Under the pieces are notes generated by a model. The model did not search any database. It worked only from the letters and a program-made list of their open reading frames with translations, and was not told where the DNA came from. DNA of 64,000 nucleotides from Linnemannia schmuckeri (taxonomy: Eukaryota > Mortierellomycota > Mortierellomycetes > Mortierellales > Mortierellaceae), in contig JANATG010000011.1 in the NCBI GenBank assembly GCA_029449235.1, positions 340,001 to 404,000 on the forward strand. Direction: 5' to 3'. The first letter of the stretch is position 1; every line of letters starts with the position of its first letter. Below are positions 47,166 to 58,900 of the stretch, in pieces. The position numbers were made by a program, and so were the translations under genes.

Positions 47166-49593
47166 TTAGGCCTGAGCCTCAGCGGCAGCCTCGGGCTCAG
47201 CCGCCTTCTCTTCGGCCTTGGCAGCAGGCTTCTTGGCCTCCTTCTCCTTGCGGATCCTATCAGCAGCCTCCTTCTTCTCTTGCTGCTCCTGCTTCAACCT
47301 CTCCTCGACGCGGCGAATGGCCTCGTCGCTGTCAATGGGTTTGGCAGCACCGAAGGGGCTGGACTTGGCAGCGCTGTTGTTAGTAGCAGCAGCGGCGGGG
47401 GCCTCAGCGCTACGAGGCTTCAACTCCAACTTTTTGCGGGTGGCGGGAGCTAAATAAAAAAAATTGGTAGGAAAAAGTTAATGTCAAATATAGAAATTTA
47501 AGAAAAAAACAAAACTGCTCCTGCGCCGTTGATCCATTGAAAATAAAAACTCACCAGGAGGGGCACGGTTGGCGAATCCCTGTCCACCTCCCCAGGAGGT
47601 ATCTCTGTGCTCACGCTCTCTGGGCTTCTCCCAGCCGGGACGAGTCTCAGAGGCGGGAAGAGGCTCCTCACGTCTCCAGCTGTTGACGGCTGTGCGGTCT
47701 GGGGGACGCTCAGAGTTGTTGAAACGGGAACCAAACTCACGGTCACCGCGGGGAGCGCGGTCACCGCGATCGGCATAGCGGTCGTTTCCGAAGCGACCTG
47801 CTGGGGGAGCGACGGGCTCAGCACGACGCCACTCTCCGGCAGTGCGATCCTCACGGACCTCACGCTCACGGGCTATTGTAAAAGAACAGGTACATCGTTG
47901 CAGAATTCCATGGTAAGTCTTATTGAGCGTCCCGACTGATGCTGTTTCGGCAATCCTGTGGCTCAATACAGAGGGACAACTTACGAGGCTCAGCGACACT
48001 AACACGAACGTTTCTACCACAAAGGCTCTGCTGGTTGCGCTCCAAAGCCTTCTTTAAGGAATCAAGACTGTCGAACTCGACGTAACCAAAACCCTTGGGC
48101 TTATCCTCGAAATCCTTCATGATGCGGATGCTGGTAACCTATCACATTGAAAATACAACTTGATTTGTTATTCCTGCCATGCCGCTTCTACTGTATTTTA
48201 ATCCAACACCAAGAACTTCAATCCATGAATCCACGTGTACTCCTGCAATTGTTAGTCCTGATTGATCCATACCTTGGACTCATTGAAAAAGCCTTCAACG
48301 TCGGCATCGGTGGTATCGAAAGCGATGTTGCCGAGATGAATGGTGTATGGTGGACGGGTAGGGAGCTCAACGGGAGCGCGGGCAGGGTAGCGCGACTCTC
48401 TCTCTTCTCTGTCTCCAAATCCTATATGATAAAAAGTAAGTTTGTCCAATGATGAGTCGGCAATCCCTCTTTACGGCAAACTGAGCCAAAGCATATTTTT
48501 ATGCATTAAGAGGCGTCCATTCCAAGTCTGAGTAAGATAAAGGCTTACCACCACGGCTCGAGAAGCCACGGCCTCCGCGATCATCACCAAATCCACCGGA
48601 GCGGAAGTTGTCGCCTAGATTGAAAGTGATATATCCCGTGGTCGTCGGATCAACATAATTAGTTCCTGAGCGAATTCACAGGCCGTAATGTTCCAATGCA
48701 CGATGAATCAAGTGTGAGGGATGAAGTCGGCGGATCAATTGATGAGTGTTGTAATCACGCTCGGTTTACCTTGAGTGACAGCTAGAGTAGTTGATATGGA
48801 CAAGGGAGGTTGATCGTCAGCACTGTGAACTTGCATTACATGTTGAATATCGAACCTATACCTATGCAAAAGGACATATAGACAAATATATACCAGCAGG
48901 GGCAGAAGGCAAATCGTCCATCTCATCAGCCCAGGAACCCGTGGCTATATCGAGGGCAACATAGGGTTGGACGTAGACATCAAGTACAAAGTAATGTAAG
49001 ACAAATAAAGAGAGATGAGTGTGAGTTGCGAGCGTTCAAGTAGATTGTCAGTCCTCTGAAGGTCCCGTTGGAGTCAATGGAGCAGAAATACAATGAAGAG
49101 TCAAGTTACGTACAGGGATCCGACAAGAAGTCGCTCAGGGCCATCTTGGTGACCTTCTTCTTTTGCTTCTTTTGTCCTACTGCAGACAGACAGATGTCAG
49201 GAGAGGGTTTGAGGCAGTGTCAGTTGTGATGTGTTGGCCTATATTCGATCCTGCTGGTTGCTCCATGGTACTGCATAGTGTTGGGGATGGCTGGGACTGT
49301 GGGTGTGTGTAGTTGCATTGTGGTGACGACCGTAGTGAGTGTAGTAGGGACGGTGTGGGTGAGAGAGGGAGCGCAGCGTGAGTTGGGTTGTGGAGTGGCG
49401 AGTGTGTAGAGTGTGTGTGAGTGTGTAAGACGAGGTTTAGCAAGTGTGGTGAGCGTAGGTAGTTGGGTATATGTCTGCTGAAGGTGATATACGTGTGTAG
49501 GCGTGTGTCTGAGTGAGCTTATCGTGTAGTCGTGTTCCTGTCCCTGCTGTCATATAAATATAAATATAAATATGAATATGCACCTTCAGTCAT
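47166..49593 (-). CDS. TIF3: Translation initiation factor eIF4B (Tif3-like), 369 aa
   Basis: Proposed exons: 49593-49584, 49179-49114, 48944-48894, 48781-48770, 48614-48549, 48421-48273, 48138-47985, 47872-47555, 47449-47166. eIF4B stimulates the eIF4A helicase and helps load the small ribosomal subunit. Visible hallmarks are a Lys-rich start (GQKKQKKKVTKMALSDFL, matching the family KKxKKGK..LTDFL), SWADEMDDL, one RRM (YTIHLGNIAFDTT as RNP2, KGFGYVEF as RNP1), then Arg/Asp/Gly repeats (RFGNDRYADRGDRAPRGDR) and a Lys/Glu/Ala tail. The eight downstream exons fit in phase. Two small exons are less sure: a 10-nt first exon (MTE) after a 404-nt intron, and a 12-nt exon (AVTQ), which can be skipped without a frame change. 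If exon 1 is wrong, translation could begin at MALSDFL in exon 2. Confidence 0.88.
49553..49576. repeat. TATAAA hexanucleotide repeat
   Basis: Three perfect TATAAA units and one variant (TATGAA). It sits next to the putative first exon of eIF4B: either inside intron 1, or a TATA element if the transcript starts downstream of it on the minus strand. Confidence 0.75.
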
Positions 49594-49781
49594 GATGTGT
49601 GGATGGAGTGATGGAAAAAGGAAAAGAAAAATAGAAAAAAGAAAACATAAACCGCCTTTTGACACTATCTCAATTTCGACCGCCCGCCACTCCTTGGAAA
49701 AGAAAGGCAACTTTGCAGCCCACGAGGGGGGAACAAAGAAAAAAAAAATCAAAAAGACACAGGGCTCATTGCAAACAGATT

Positions 49782-50174
49782 TCAAAGTGACTCGCTTCTC
49801 CTTTGAAAACAATCCTGATCACCGAAACTACTATTAATCGCATGTCTTGCGTAGATTCCACCAATTTCTAAACCGTTCCCTTTGCCACCATTTTCGCTGC
49901 CAGATAAAGAACGCGTCTGCTTGGTGGAGAAAGGAGGTTGTATCGGGTCTACAGAACATTTGGAACCAGTTTTGTCTGGTCTGTATGCCTTCGTTTTTAG
50001 CGATGAATAATCGTAAACCTCACTGTAGGGGCAAACAACCAGAAAAGTAAGAGAAAATAGAGCACCGTTGGACAAAGAACCAATAAACGGGGAAGACGTT
50101 GTTGACAATGATGCAGATTCAGTTCTTTTAGGGTGGGAGAATCCAAGGTTGTATTTATCCAATCGATAGGACAA
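49782..50174 (-). CDS. Tentative unidentified ORF upstream of eIF4B
   Basis: A minus-strand ORF of about 130 codons. The stretch from SEVYDYSSLKTKAYRPDKTG through TKQTRSLSGSENGGKGNG to FGDQDCFQRRSESL has a mixed, coding-like composition, unlike the biased ORFs around it. A hydrophobic patch (ALFSLTFLVVCPY) precedes it, but a CCCCTACAG inside that patch could equally be an intron acceptor. No convincing start codon is present; the nominal start is a TTG. I recognise no family. It could be the last exon of an unresolved gene or a remnant. Confidence 0.28.
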   Translation of the reverse strand: MSYRLDKYNLGFSHPKRTESASLSTTSSPFIGSLSNGALFSLTFLVVCPYSEVYDYSSLKTKAYRPDKTGSKCSVDPIQPPFSTKQTRSLSGSENGGKGNGLEIGGIYARHAINSSFGDQDCFQRRSESL

Positions 50175-50639
50175 GATGCAAAATATACAAACAAAGTGAG
50201 CCTCTGGACAGCAACAACAACAGTAACAATATTAAAAATGTCCCACCCTTTGCACTTTGTTCCTTTGTGTTTCTTCTTGAGTTTCTTCTCCAACGGACAA
50301 ATAAAAGGCCAAGCTCCCTTTCTCGAGTGCTTTCATTTCTTTTTCCGTTTTGGTACAATTACCGTCGTTAAAGGTTAATGGGGGAGTTTCTTTTTTTCGG
50401 AGCATTGGGTAAAGATGAAGGCCGATCAATTCTTTGGGCTAGAAAAGCCCAGAAATACAACAAAAAACAGCATTTTGGTTTATATTCTTACCATTAGATG
50501 AATACATCAAGACTGTGGGCGAATAGTCGAATGGGAAGAATGAATGAATGAAAAGGGACCATGCACGATGCTTTTTAAGTTAATGAGTGGCTCTCAACTA
50601 CAGACAACAAGAAACGGGAATAGAAAAAATAGAGAAATG

Positions 50640-50678
<39 letters not shown>

Positions 50679-52783
50679 CAAAAAGACCTAAGGTAAGTAA
50701 GCAATCAGGTAAAGGTAGGCAAGCACAAATCACACACGGATACAGACAAGGCATTGGATCATTGAAGCAAGGCATGTTTGTTCTAGAGAGAATAAAAAAA
50801 CCACACAAAAATTGGTTATCAATAACTGGTTGATCTGTTGACCCTAAGGACTCGACCCCTCTGCCAACGTGTCTGCAGGGAGGGCGAAAGAGCGGAGGGA
50901 CAAAAAGAGAGGGGGACATCCAAGGAATGACCCTGACCTGACCCTGTTGTTGACAGGATACGAACACCCTTTTTCGTCCTGGCTGTTTAACCCTGACCAG
51001 AAAAATATGCCTCGGAAAATGACTTGCCTCATAGTGTGCGATTGACAATTGGGTAGCCCTCTGTGATCGATCTACAAAAAAAAAAGTCGGGCTGAGTGAC
51101 TGAAAAGAGAGAAGTGCAAGCATGACAGGATGGATGGCGAGAGTGGCCATTCAAACAAAACAAGTGCGGATCGAAACCACGGTAGAAAGGAATAGCGAGA
51201 AGCCCAGGCCAAGAAGTGCAGAAGAACTGGATTGCGCTTTTTTTTTGTACTTTTTCTTTGACATCCGGCCACTTTGTCGTCATTGTTATTCTGCCAACGA
51301 CTATTTTTTCCTTCACTTTCTTCACTCCGGATTGGGAGCGTACGTCAATGCCATGACGGCTGAACATGCTGAGCAAAATATACCGATGAAGCTACGAAAA
51401 GTGAGAGTGGAGAGTAAAGGGTTGTTGAGCTGAATAGAACAAGAGAGAAAGATAGGATGGTAAAAAGAGAAGAAAGTGATATTATGAGCGAAACCGATAA
51501 AAATAGTGTAGGACATGGTGTAGAACCAAGGATTGAATGAAAGAGGAGGAAAGAACTCAATGGAAAGAAGGCATGAAAGGGACATGTTTGTTCGCCCTTT
51601 TGTTTTTCCCATTCGTATTTGTTTGTATGCGTTTGTATGTTCATCGCTCACACAGTTTGTGTGTATCGACGAATAATAGTCGGGCTGTGTGCAAGCAAGA
51701 GTGATTTTACTGATGTCTATGTGAATGGAGTGGCTCCTTCTTCACTCTCTATTCTCGTTCTTTTTCCAGTTTTACATTCTTTCTCGAAAGATGCAATAAT
51801 AGCTCTCGGTCTGCTGCTGTTATCAATGCAATGTAATATGGATGTACTGTACGTGTGAATAAATGATAAATAGCCAATTTGTATGTGTATGTGTGTGTGC
51901 ATGAGGATGGATGCTGCTTCCTTGCACTTGAACTTGTTTATCGTTCTCGCCTTCCATTGATTTTTGAACTATGCCAGAGCACCAGTCAAGTTCCAAGCTG
52001 CAAAATGTAAAAATAAATCGCGGTTTTCCTACTTATCTCGCCCTTTTTTTTACTTTTTACTTTTTCTTCTTTCTTTCCTTCTTTCATCATCAACTTCTCC
52101 TCTTTCTTCATCAACCCAGCTCTCACTCTCCCTTCCTTCATCCCTCCTTCACGTAAGTCTGCCCTCCAGTTGCCATTGTTCGAGTCTTATTCTTTACTTA
52201 GCTCATTCAGGATTGTTAGTTTCCCTGGAACACTTTCTTCCCATCAGTTTCTGTCGCAGGACATAATACACACCGCCAGCAAGGAAACACGAACACAAGA
52301 ATAGACTCTCTCTGTTCAATACTTCCTCACTTCGACTATTGCCCAGTTGGCCAGAGTCTTCACAATGTTAACCACCGCTAGAAGATAAAAACACACTACG
52401 TTCCACACGTCAGTTGTGCACAAGGAAACGGGATTACCTTTATTTCCTCATTTCGTCCTTCATCATTGACAGTGTGGAAGTATGTCATCCAAAAACCGAC
52501 TTTGAAAACAGACCTCCTATAAGCTCGGAAGAATACAGGAATACCACTCAGGACGAAAGACCAGACAAGCTGACGGGAAAAAAGAAAGAAACAAAAAAGA
52601 GGGAATGTCGTCGTTGCAAGCTTGCTGATCAGCTTAGCGCTGCAAGTTGGCCTTTGACAAGTTGGACACCAATGGGCTGTCAGACAACCAAAAGCCTTTT
52701 CAGGTCTAATCTAACCGCCCCCTCTTTGCATTTGGTAATCCAATATTAAAATATTAACCCTCCGTTCATAATTACAATTACAT
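50175..52783. other. Intergenic region upstream of SEC14
   Basis: About 2.6 kb with no confident gene. It contains a 38-nt poly-A run (50640-50677) and a few coding-like minus-strand fragments (for example near 51030-51070, after a T-tract and GTAG acceptor) that I could not assemble. From 51960 to 52330 the plus strand is CT-rich. A donor-like CACGTAAGT at about 52150 and an acceptor-like TGCATAG just before 52792 suggest a 5'-UTR intron in SEC14. Confidence 0.45.
50640..50677. repeat. Poly-A tract, 38 nt
   Basis: The longest homopolymer in the window, in intergenic DNA; length may be affected by sequencing. No target-site duplication seen. Confidence 0.9.
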
Positions 52784-53638
52784 ATGCATAGCATGTCCGC
52801 TCCCAACACCGATATTCTTCCTGGCCGCGTCGGCAACTTGACTGCAGAGCAGCAGCATGCCTTGGACGAGTTCAAGGACTTGATCAAGGCCGAGGGAATC
52901 TTTGTGCCTGAACGTCACGACGACCACTACATTCTCCGCTTCTTGCGCGCCCGCAAGTTTAGCATCCCCAACACTCACAAGATGTTTGTCGACTGCGAAA
53001 ACTGGCGCAAGGAGCTCCAGGTCGATTCTTTGGTCGACACTTTTGTCTTTGAGGAAGAGGAGGCTGTCCGCAACTGCTACCCCCGTTACTATCACAACAT
53101 CGACAAAGCCGGCCGTCCCATCTACATTGAGCACGTCGGTGTGATCGACATCAAGACCCTCTTCAAGGTCACTGACGAGGAGCGCATGACTAAGCAGCAC
53201 GTCCTTTCCTACGAGAAGCTGATTCGCGATCGCATGCCCGCCTGCTCAAAGCTTGCTGGCCGCCACATTGAGCAGTGCTGCACCATCCTCGATCTCAAGG
53301 GTGTCTCCCTCCGCCAGTTCGCTAACGCCTTTGGATTCATCAAGCGCACCTCCGCCATTGCCCAGAATTACTACCCCGAGATGATGGGCAAGATGTACGT
53401 CATCAACGCCCCCATGATGTTCACGTCCGTCTGGGGCATGGTCAAGCCTCTCCTCGACGAGGTCACCGTCAAGAAGATTGTCATCTTGGGCAGCAACTAC
53501 CAGTCAACACTTTTGCAGGATATCGATGCCGCCAACCTCCCCAAGGTCATTGGTGGCACTTGCGAGTGCGCCGGAGGATGCCAAACGGGCGAGCCCGGCC
53601 CATGGAAGGACCCCCGTTACATGAACACCGTCGCCTAA
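52784..53638 (+). CDS. SEC14: Sec14-type phosphatidylinositol/phosphatidylcholine transfer protein
   Basis: A single coding exon of 284 codons (281 if translation starts at the second Met, 52793). Sec14 exchanges PtdIns and PtdCho, stimulating PtdIns 4-kinase and keeping Golgi secretion working. The CRAL-TRIO N-terminal part shows ILRFLRARKFSIPNTHKMF; the lipid-binding fold shows RPIYIEHVGVID, CCTILDLKGVSLRQFA, AQNYYPEMMGKMYVINAPMMF, KPLLDEVTVKKIVILGS and ANLPKVIGGTCECAGG. The Glu of YYPE and the Lys of TVKKI correspond to the PtdIns headgroup contacts of yeast Sec14; the Ser of the PtdCho site (SCT in yeast, from memory) is Cys here. Length matches the compact yeast form. The sequence before the second Met reads TGCATAG, a plausible acceptor of a 5'-UTR intron, which favours the shorter protein. 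Strong C-ending codon bias suggests high expression. Confidence 0.95.
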   Translation: MHSMSAPNTDILPGRVGNLTAEQQHALDEFKDLIKAEGIFVPERHDDHYILRFLRARKFSIPNTHKMFVDCENWRKELQVDSLVDTFVFEEEEAVRNCYPRYYHNIDKAGRPIYIEHVGVIDIKTLFKVTDEERMTKQHVLSYEKLIRDRMPACSKLAGRHIEQCCTILDLKGVSLRQFANAFGFIKRTSAIAQNYYPEMMGKMYVINAPMMFTSVWGMVKPLLDEVTVKKIVILGSNYQSTLLQDIDAANLPKVIGGTCECAGGCQTGEPGPWKDPRYMNTVA

Positions 53639-54781
53639 AGAGCCATGGAGTCATGGATACGACCTTTTGTAACAATACATTCATTCTTTTTTCCACTACA
53701 GTGCGTCTACTTTTTCTTTTCTTGATTACCCTTCTCTCTCTCTTTTCTCGCCTCAATGGGCACAAATCACTTCTATCATCCAATCAGAAGACGACAAGCT
53801 GTTATCAAATTGCTTTCTCTTTTTTTTTTTATTATTATTATTTTTTTTTCGTTTTCACATCTAATGACGGCCTATCAACGGGTCATGACATGGAACCGAA
53901 GGCATTCATTATCCTTCTTTCTTCGAGGCAGCGCCTACTTTTCTTCTTGAGATGTCGCTCGCGCACTTACAAACACATAGAAAATAAAATATGACTATCT
54001 GTGAAAAAAATTCGAACTTATTAGTTCATTGACGGGGTGGCTGTTATCCATGCAAAAGACCCTTTGGAATCAATCTGCGCTAGTCGTTTCCTTGATGGTT
54101 CATATCCACGCATTGGCCAATTAGATCGAATCTTACTGTATTCTCTCCTTTTGTGGTTTTCGACAAAACTACCAGACATCCTTTTTTTTTGCATGTGTTA
54201 GTACTACAGTCGTAGCAAGTATATATCTTTGGAGAAGTCATTGTCCGTTTACTTGAAGTGCGTGTTTACGGAGACCGAGAAAGTGAACGTGTCCCTTGTT
54301 GGGATCAAGGAGCGTCTGCATAAGCATTAATAGATTAAAAATCCTTCTACTGTTGGTCGCACACGAAAACACGTTCATCGTCCATTTACCTTCAGGCACG
54401 TACAAAGTATCAGACCCTGGTCACCCTTTTCGTTCCTCCTGCTTTCGGGTATCCGCGTCTATATTCTCAATTTTGACAGTTCCTCTTCACCCACACATTT
54501 TTCTTGTCTATGTGATACTTACTCTTCAAAGACTGAAAATAAAGCATATGTTTGTTTGCAGTAGTGTCCTAGCTCTGTGTTTTAGCGACATCTTCTGCTT
54601 GCAACGTTCATATTTGTCAACAATGGAGCACAATGACCCTGATAGAAGTCAAAGCTAATGATCACTGATGGCAGTTGAGATATCGTTTCAGACACTGATC
54701 ATCACATTGTAGATTGATACCGATCAGTTCGTCATTGCCGATGCGTTACCTGAGAGAGACACCCTTTGCACATTCCAGCAA

Positions 54782-54798
54782 GGGACATGCCATGTCCC
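54782..54798. repeat. Perfect inverted repeat GGGACATG-C-CATGTCCC
   Basis: Two 8-nt arms around one base, followed directly by a further ATGTCCC (54799-54805). It could be a dimeric transcription-factor site; nothing shows which. Confidence 0.6.
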
Positions 54799-55059
54799 AT
54801 GTCCCACAAACATGTAAATCGTATTCAGCTGCAGCTAGCAGGTATTGATACCCTAATAATCATAAAGCAAGAATGAAAGAAATCAGTGACACAGCGAATA
54901 GTCGGCCGCCAGGCTTCAATTATTCATAGAGAATAAGACAAGTGTGTTTGTTAAAGGTGTTTTGGATGCTGTTCATATCAAGGCGTTTTTTCTTTTTTTT
55001 TTTTTTTTTTTGAGTGGGACCAGGCAGGCGACCAATCGACGCCACCAACTATTGTGATA

Positions 55060-55065
55060 CACGTG
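55060..55065. promoter_or_regulatory. CACGTG E-box upstream of PHO81
   Basis: CACGTG is the core of bHLH sites such as Pho4/NUC-1, the regulator downstream of Pho81 in known fungi. It lies 917 nt before the PHO81 start. A CACGTT half-match follows near 55329. A chance match is possible. Confidence 0.35.
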
Positions 55066-55735
55066 ATACATGAGTCCAACTCAAAAGGGTATCCGGGGGG
55101 AGGCGGGAAAAACGCGGGCTAGAGTCGGAGGTGAGAGAGAGAAAGAGAAGGGAAGAAAAGGCATGCGATGCGAGGGTGCACAGAGAGAGAGTGGTGAGCA
55201 GCGTGGAAGAAGAAAGGGTGTTGTTGTTGTTGTATGAAGAAAAGAAGGGTGGTACTGTCATATTGAGATGGGAAGAACGAAGTCAATATCGAGGTAAGGT
55301 TTGGCTCAGTGACAAGGCGCGATGGGTGCACGTTGTTGACTGAAAGACGCCCACAGGACAGGAAGGACAGAGCTGGACAATGGTTAATTGCCCTTCTTTC
55401 CCTTCTCCCCCAGAGAACAGAGAAGAGACCAGACGACAAGAGGGCTCACAATCGAGCATACAACGATGGGGATATGATGACCGTTGCAGTGGACAAGGGA
55501 CACAAGGCAAGTGGAAAAGGAGGCGTGGGTGTGAGTGCGTGAGTGTTGATTGTTTATCGTTTTTTCCCCTGTTGTTTTTTGGTCTCCTATTTTTTTTTGA
55601 CTTTTCCTCTCACTGTCAGTCTTCTTCTTCTACTCCTTTCCGCTGCTTCTTTTACTCCTTTCCCTTTTTGAACATGTCAACTTGACCATCCCCTCACTTT
55701 AACTTTTTTCCTTCCTTCTTTGCACACGCCTTTTT

Positions 55736-55765
55736 CTTTTCTTTTCTTTTCTTTTCTTTTCTTTT
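55736..55765. repeat. (CTTTT)6 pentanucleotide microsatellite
   Basis: Six exact tandem CTTTT units within the CT-rich leader region of PHO81. Confidence 0.9.
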
Positions 55766-55981
55766 TCCACTCTTCTTTTTGCTGATTGGCGCTTCACTTC
55801 GTTCTTTCTTGCCGTCTGCTCACGCTCACTGCACCGCAATCGCGCCTTCCCCCATTGCTCACTGCCTCCCCTTCGCTCTCCACCTCACCCCTTCGTAGCC
55901 TTTGCTCGCCAAGGTCGCCCGTGGTGTCGACTAACACTTCCCCCCTACACCCTACAGCCGTACACATACCCATAACCCACC

Positions 55982-58900
55982 ATGAAGGTATACAGGCAGC
56001 CTCACTCGCCCTTGTTATTTCCTTACCCTTCCATGGATACACACATATACTCACCGAAAACTTCTTTTATCACACCACCACAAATAGTTCGGAAAGCAGA
56101 TTCAATTTCAACAGATCACGGAATGGCAGAGCCACTACATGAGCTACAAGGGTCTCAAGAAGATCATCAACTCGCTTATTCAGGAAAAGGCCCAGACCTC
56201 CGTCACCATCGCGGCCTCTCCACCCCCAGGATCAACTCCCGTCATTCCAGAGGATGAATACTCTAAATTCTTGCAGTCCCAAAAGGCCGCTTTCTTCTTC
56301 AAACTGGAACGTGAACTGGAAAAGGTATAGCGCAAGCGAGCAAAGTAAATCATCAGAACAGATAGGCGATGGGCGACAAGACGACAACCAATTGATCCTT
56401 CTACTGAATGCCGACTCTTCAATGCTATCTGTCTGCCTCCCGCAATCACCTTGGATATTTGAAGAAAAAATCCAAATTGTACATTCTAAAAGCCGCCTCT
56501 TCAAAGGATATCTACTTCTCTCAACTATCTTGGACAGAAAAAAAGATGGATTGAACGTGTTGGAATATGCCCCCGTCCGGTATGACCCCGCATCGACTTC
56601 TTTTTTTTTTCAGCCGCCAACTCACACGGGTCCATCGGGGATTATGTCTGCCTTTTTTCCCTTTTTTCTATGTTAGGTCAATACGTTCTATTTGCAGAAG
56701 GAATCAGAGCTCAAAGTCCGGCTGCGGTCTTTGATTGACAAGGAAAAGGTCATACTCTCACGCCAAGGAAGGCCAGGGACCAGCTCTTCAATCAATTCGC
56801 TGAAGGAAGCCTTCCGTCAGTTTGAACAGGACCTCAATAAGCTTCAGGTAAAAAAAAATACGACCTCTTTCTATCGCGATAACGATTTACTTTTCTACAA
56901 ACTATCTATCAAAGCCTTAAAGTGGACATATACTGGACCCATCGATGTCCTTATCAATAGGATGGACGAATAAAAAAAAATGCGCACACTAACGCTTATA
57001 AACATTCACTGTCGGGAATAGAAATTCGTCGAGACAAACGGCACTGGATTCCGAAAGATCTTGAAAAAGTGGGACAAGCGGTCGAAATCCAGCACTAAGG
57101 AGCTCTATCTGTCTCGCCAGGTCGAACTCCAGCCTTGCTTCAACCAGGATGCCATGGTTGAATTGGCCGACAATGCCGCCTACCATCTCCTTGGACTTGA
57201 AAACATTCAACAGGGCAACAGCCGGTCCTCCTCAGCGCCTTCTAGCCCCATCACCACCAAATCGTCTCCAGCAACTGGCACCAGGATCATCTCATCCCCA
57301 GTCCAACAACAGATGGACGAGCTCGAGACCGACCTTTTCAATGCCCTGACCACCAACCAATCGTCTTTGGTTCAAGAGATTCTGGATAGGCGCCTGGCGA
57401 CTCCTTCGGCTCTCCAAAACAACTCTGTCTCGGCCGAGTCCTCGCTTAGCAATTCTGCCAACACTATCACCACCAATAACACCAGTAGCGCTAACAACAA
57501 TACCAACCAGATCGGTTTGGAGAATGCTCGCGAGGTTGTTTCACGGGTATTCTGGAGATGCTGCTCCGAGATAACTACCTCAGATGCTATCATTCAGCAA
57601 CTCGTCAAGACCGGACTCATCAACTTCAAGTTTGTAGACGATATCAGCGACAGGACGTGCCTTCATGAAGCAGCTATGGTCGGGAGACTCTCGTTGCTGA
57701 AGTTGGGCGTCGAGAATGGCGTCAGTCCTGAGTGCACTGATGTCTATGGAAGGAGACCTCTGCATTATGTCTCCATGTATGGCCATGCCGACTGTGCCAC
57801 TTACTTGCTGTCGATGAAGGCGTCCATGGAGGCTACGGACCACGACGGATTCCGATCACTCATATACTCGATCATGAATGGTCATACCAAGTGTGTTGAA
57901 ATCTTTTTGGCCAACAATGTCGAGATTGAAGCAAGTCAGGAGGGCGATTCCATCCCTCTCAGTCTCGCCTGCCACTATGGACATGAGGATATCGCCATGA
58001 TGCTGATCGGACGCGGAGCTAACGTTATTGCCTGCAACGCCGACGGCCTGGAGCCTCTACACATCACTTGCCGAGAGGGTCATACCCGACTGGCAAAAAC
58101 ATTGACGACTCGAGGCGCTCGATTGGATCAGGAGGACAAGTACATGTGTTGGACCCCATTGTTCTATGCCGCTAGCGAGGGACACGTCGAGTGCGTCAAG
58201 ATTTTGCTGGAGGCCGGGTGTAATGTCAACGTGGTGGACGAGCTCGGAAAGACGCCTATCTACTATGCTGCCAGCGAGGGACATGCCGACTGCGTCGAGT
58301 TGCTGGTTGAGGCCGGCGGAAAAGTCGAGGGCAAGGCGTCGACAAGCGAGGATACCGCAATGGACATGCCAGTGCCGTTGACGGGCATCAGTGCGATCGC
58401 CTCTTCAATCACCTCAATTGCCGACTCTGCTCTCTCTGCCCCAGAAGCCTTGTCAAGCCCTCCCAGCATGGATGATCTCGATATGGACTTCATTCCTTCT
58501 CTATCCCTACCCCCGCCCATCATCCCCTTCAGGATTTACGGACATAACTACCTCGACAAAAAGTATCAGATTAACTTGACGCTAGGTCATCCCAATTACC
58601 GCGAGCACAACGGTCAGGAAAAGTCGAGCTCTCGTCACGGCCCTGTGCATCTGTACGGCACAGCTCAGATCTCTTCTTTGAAGCTTATCATCTCCTCGCG
58701 ACCTGACAACGGCATGATTCCCCACAACGTCATCCTCCCCTTGGGCGATGATAGGGAGGTCTTTGGGTTCCAGGTAGACTCGCTGGAGCACTTCACAGTC
58801 GAGTTTGACATTTTCCCCACTTTTGGATCCAAGGCCATCGGCCGAGCAGTGGCACTCCCGAGCACGTTTTCGTCTTTGGAATCGTCTATGGGCAGTGGCG

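Larger units (their letters stand above)
53639..55981. other. Intergenic region between SEC14 and PHO81
   Basis: About 2.3 kb without a supportable gene. It contains T-rich 3' flank of SEC14 (53820-53850), a palindrome at 54782-54798, a T-tract near 54990-55010, a CACGTG box at 55060-55065, purine-rich DNA (55130-55270), a (CTTTT)6 repeat and the CT-rich PHO81 leader up to 55981. Confidence 0.55.

Noticed and set aside
52784..53200. Minus-strand ORF antisense to SEC14
   Set aside because: Mirror of the SEC14 codon pattern, with no independent evidence.
54782..54805. p53-response-element-like repeat
   Set aside because: The half-sites do not meet the purine/pyrimidine flank rule; kept only as an unexplained palindrome.
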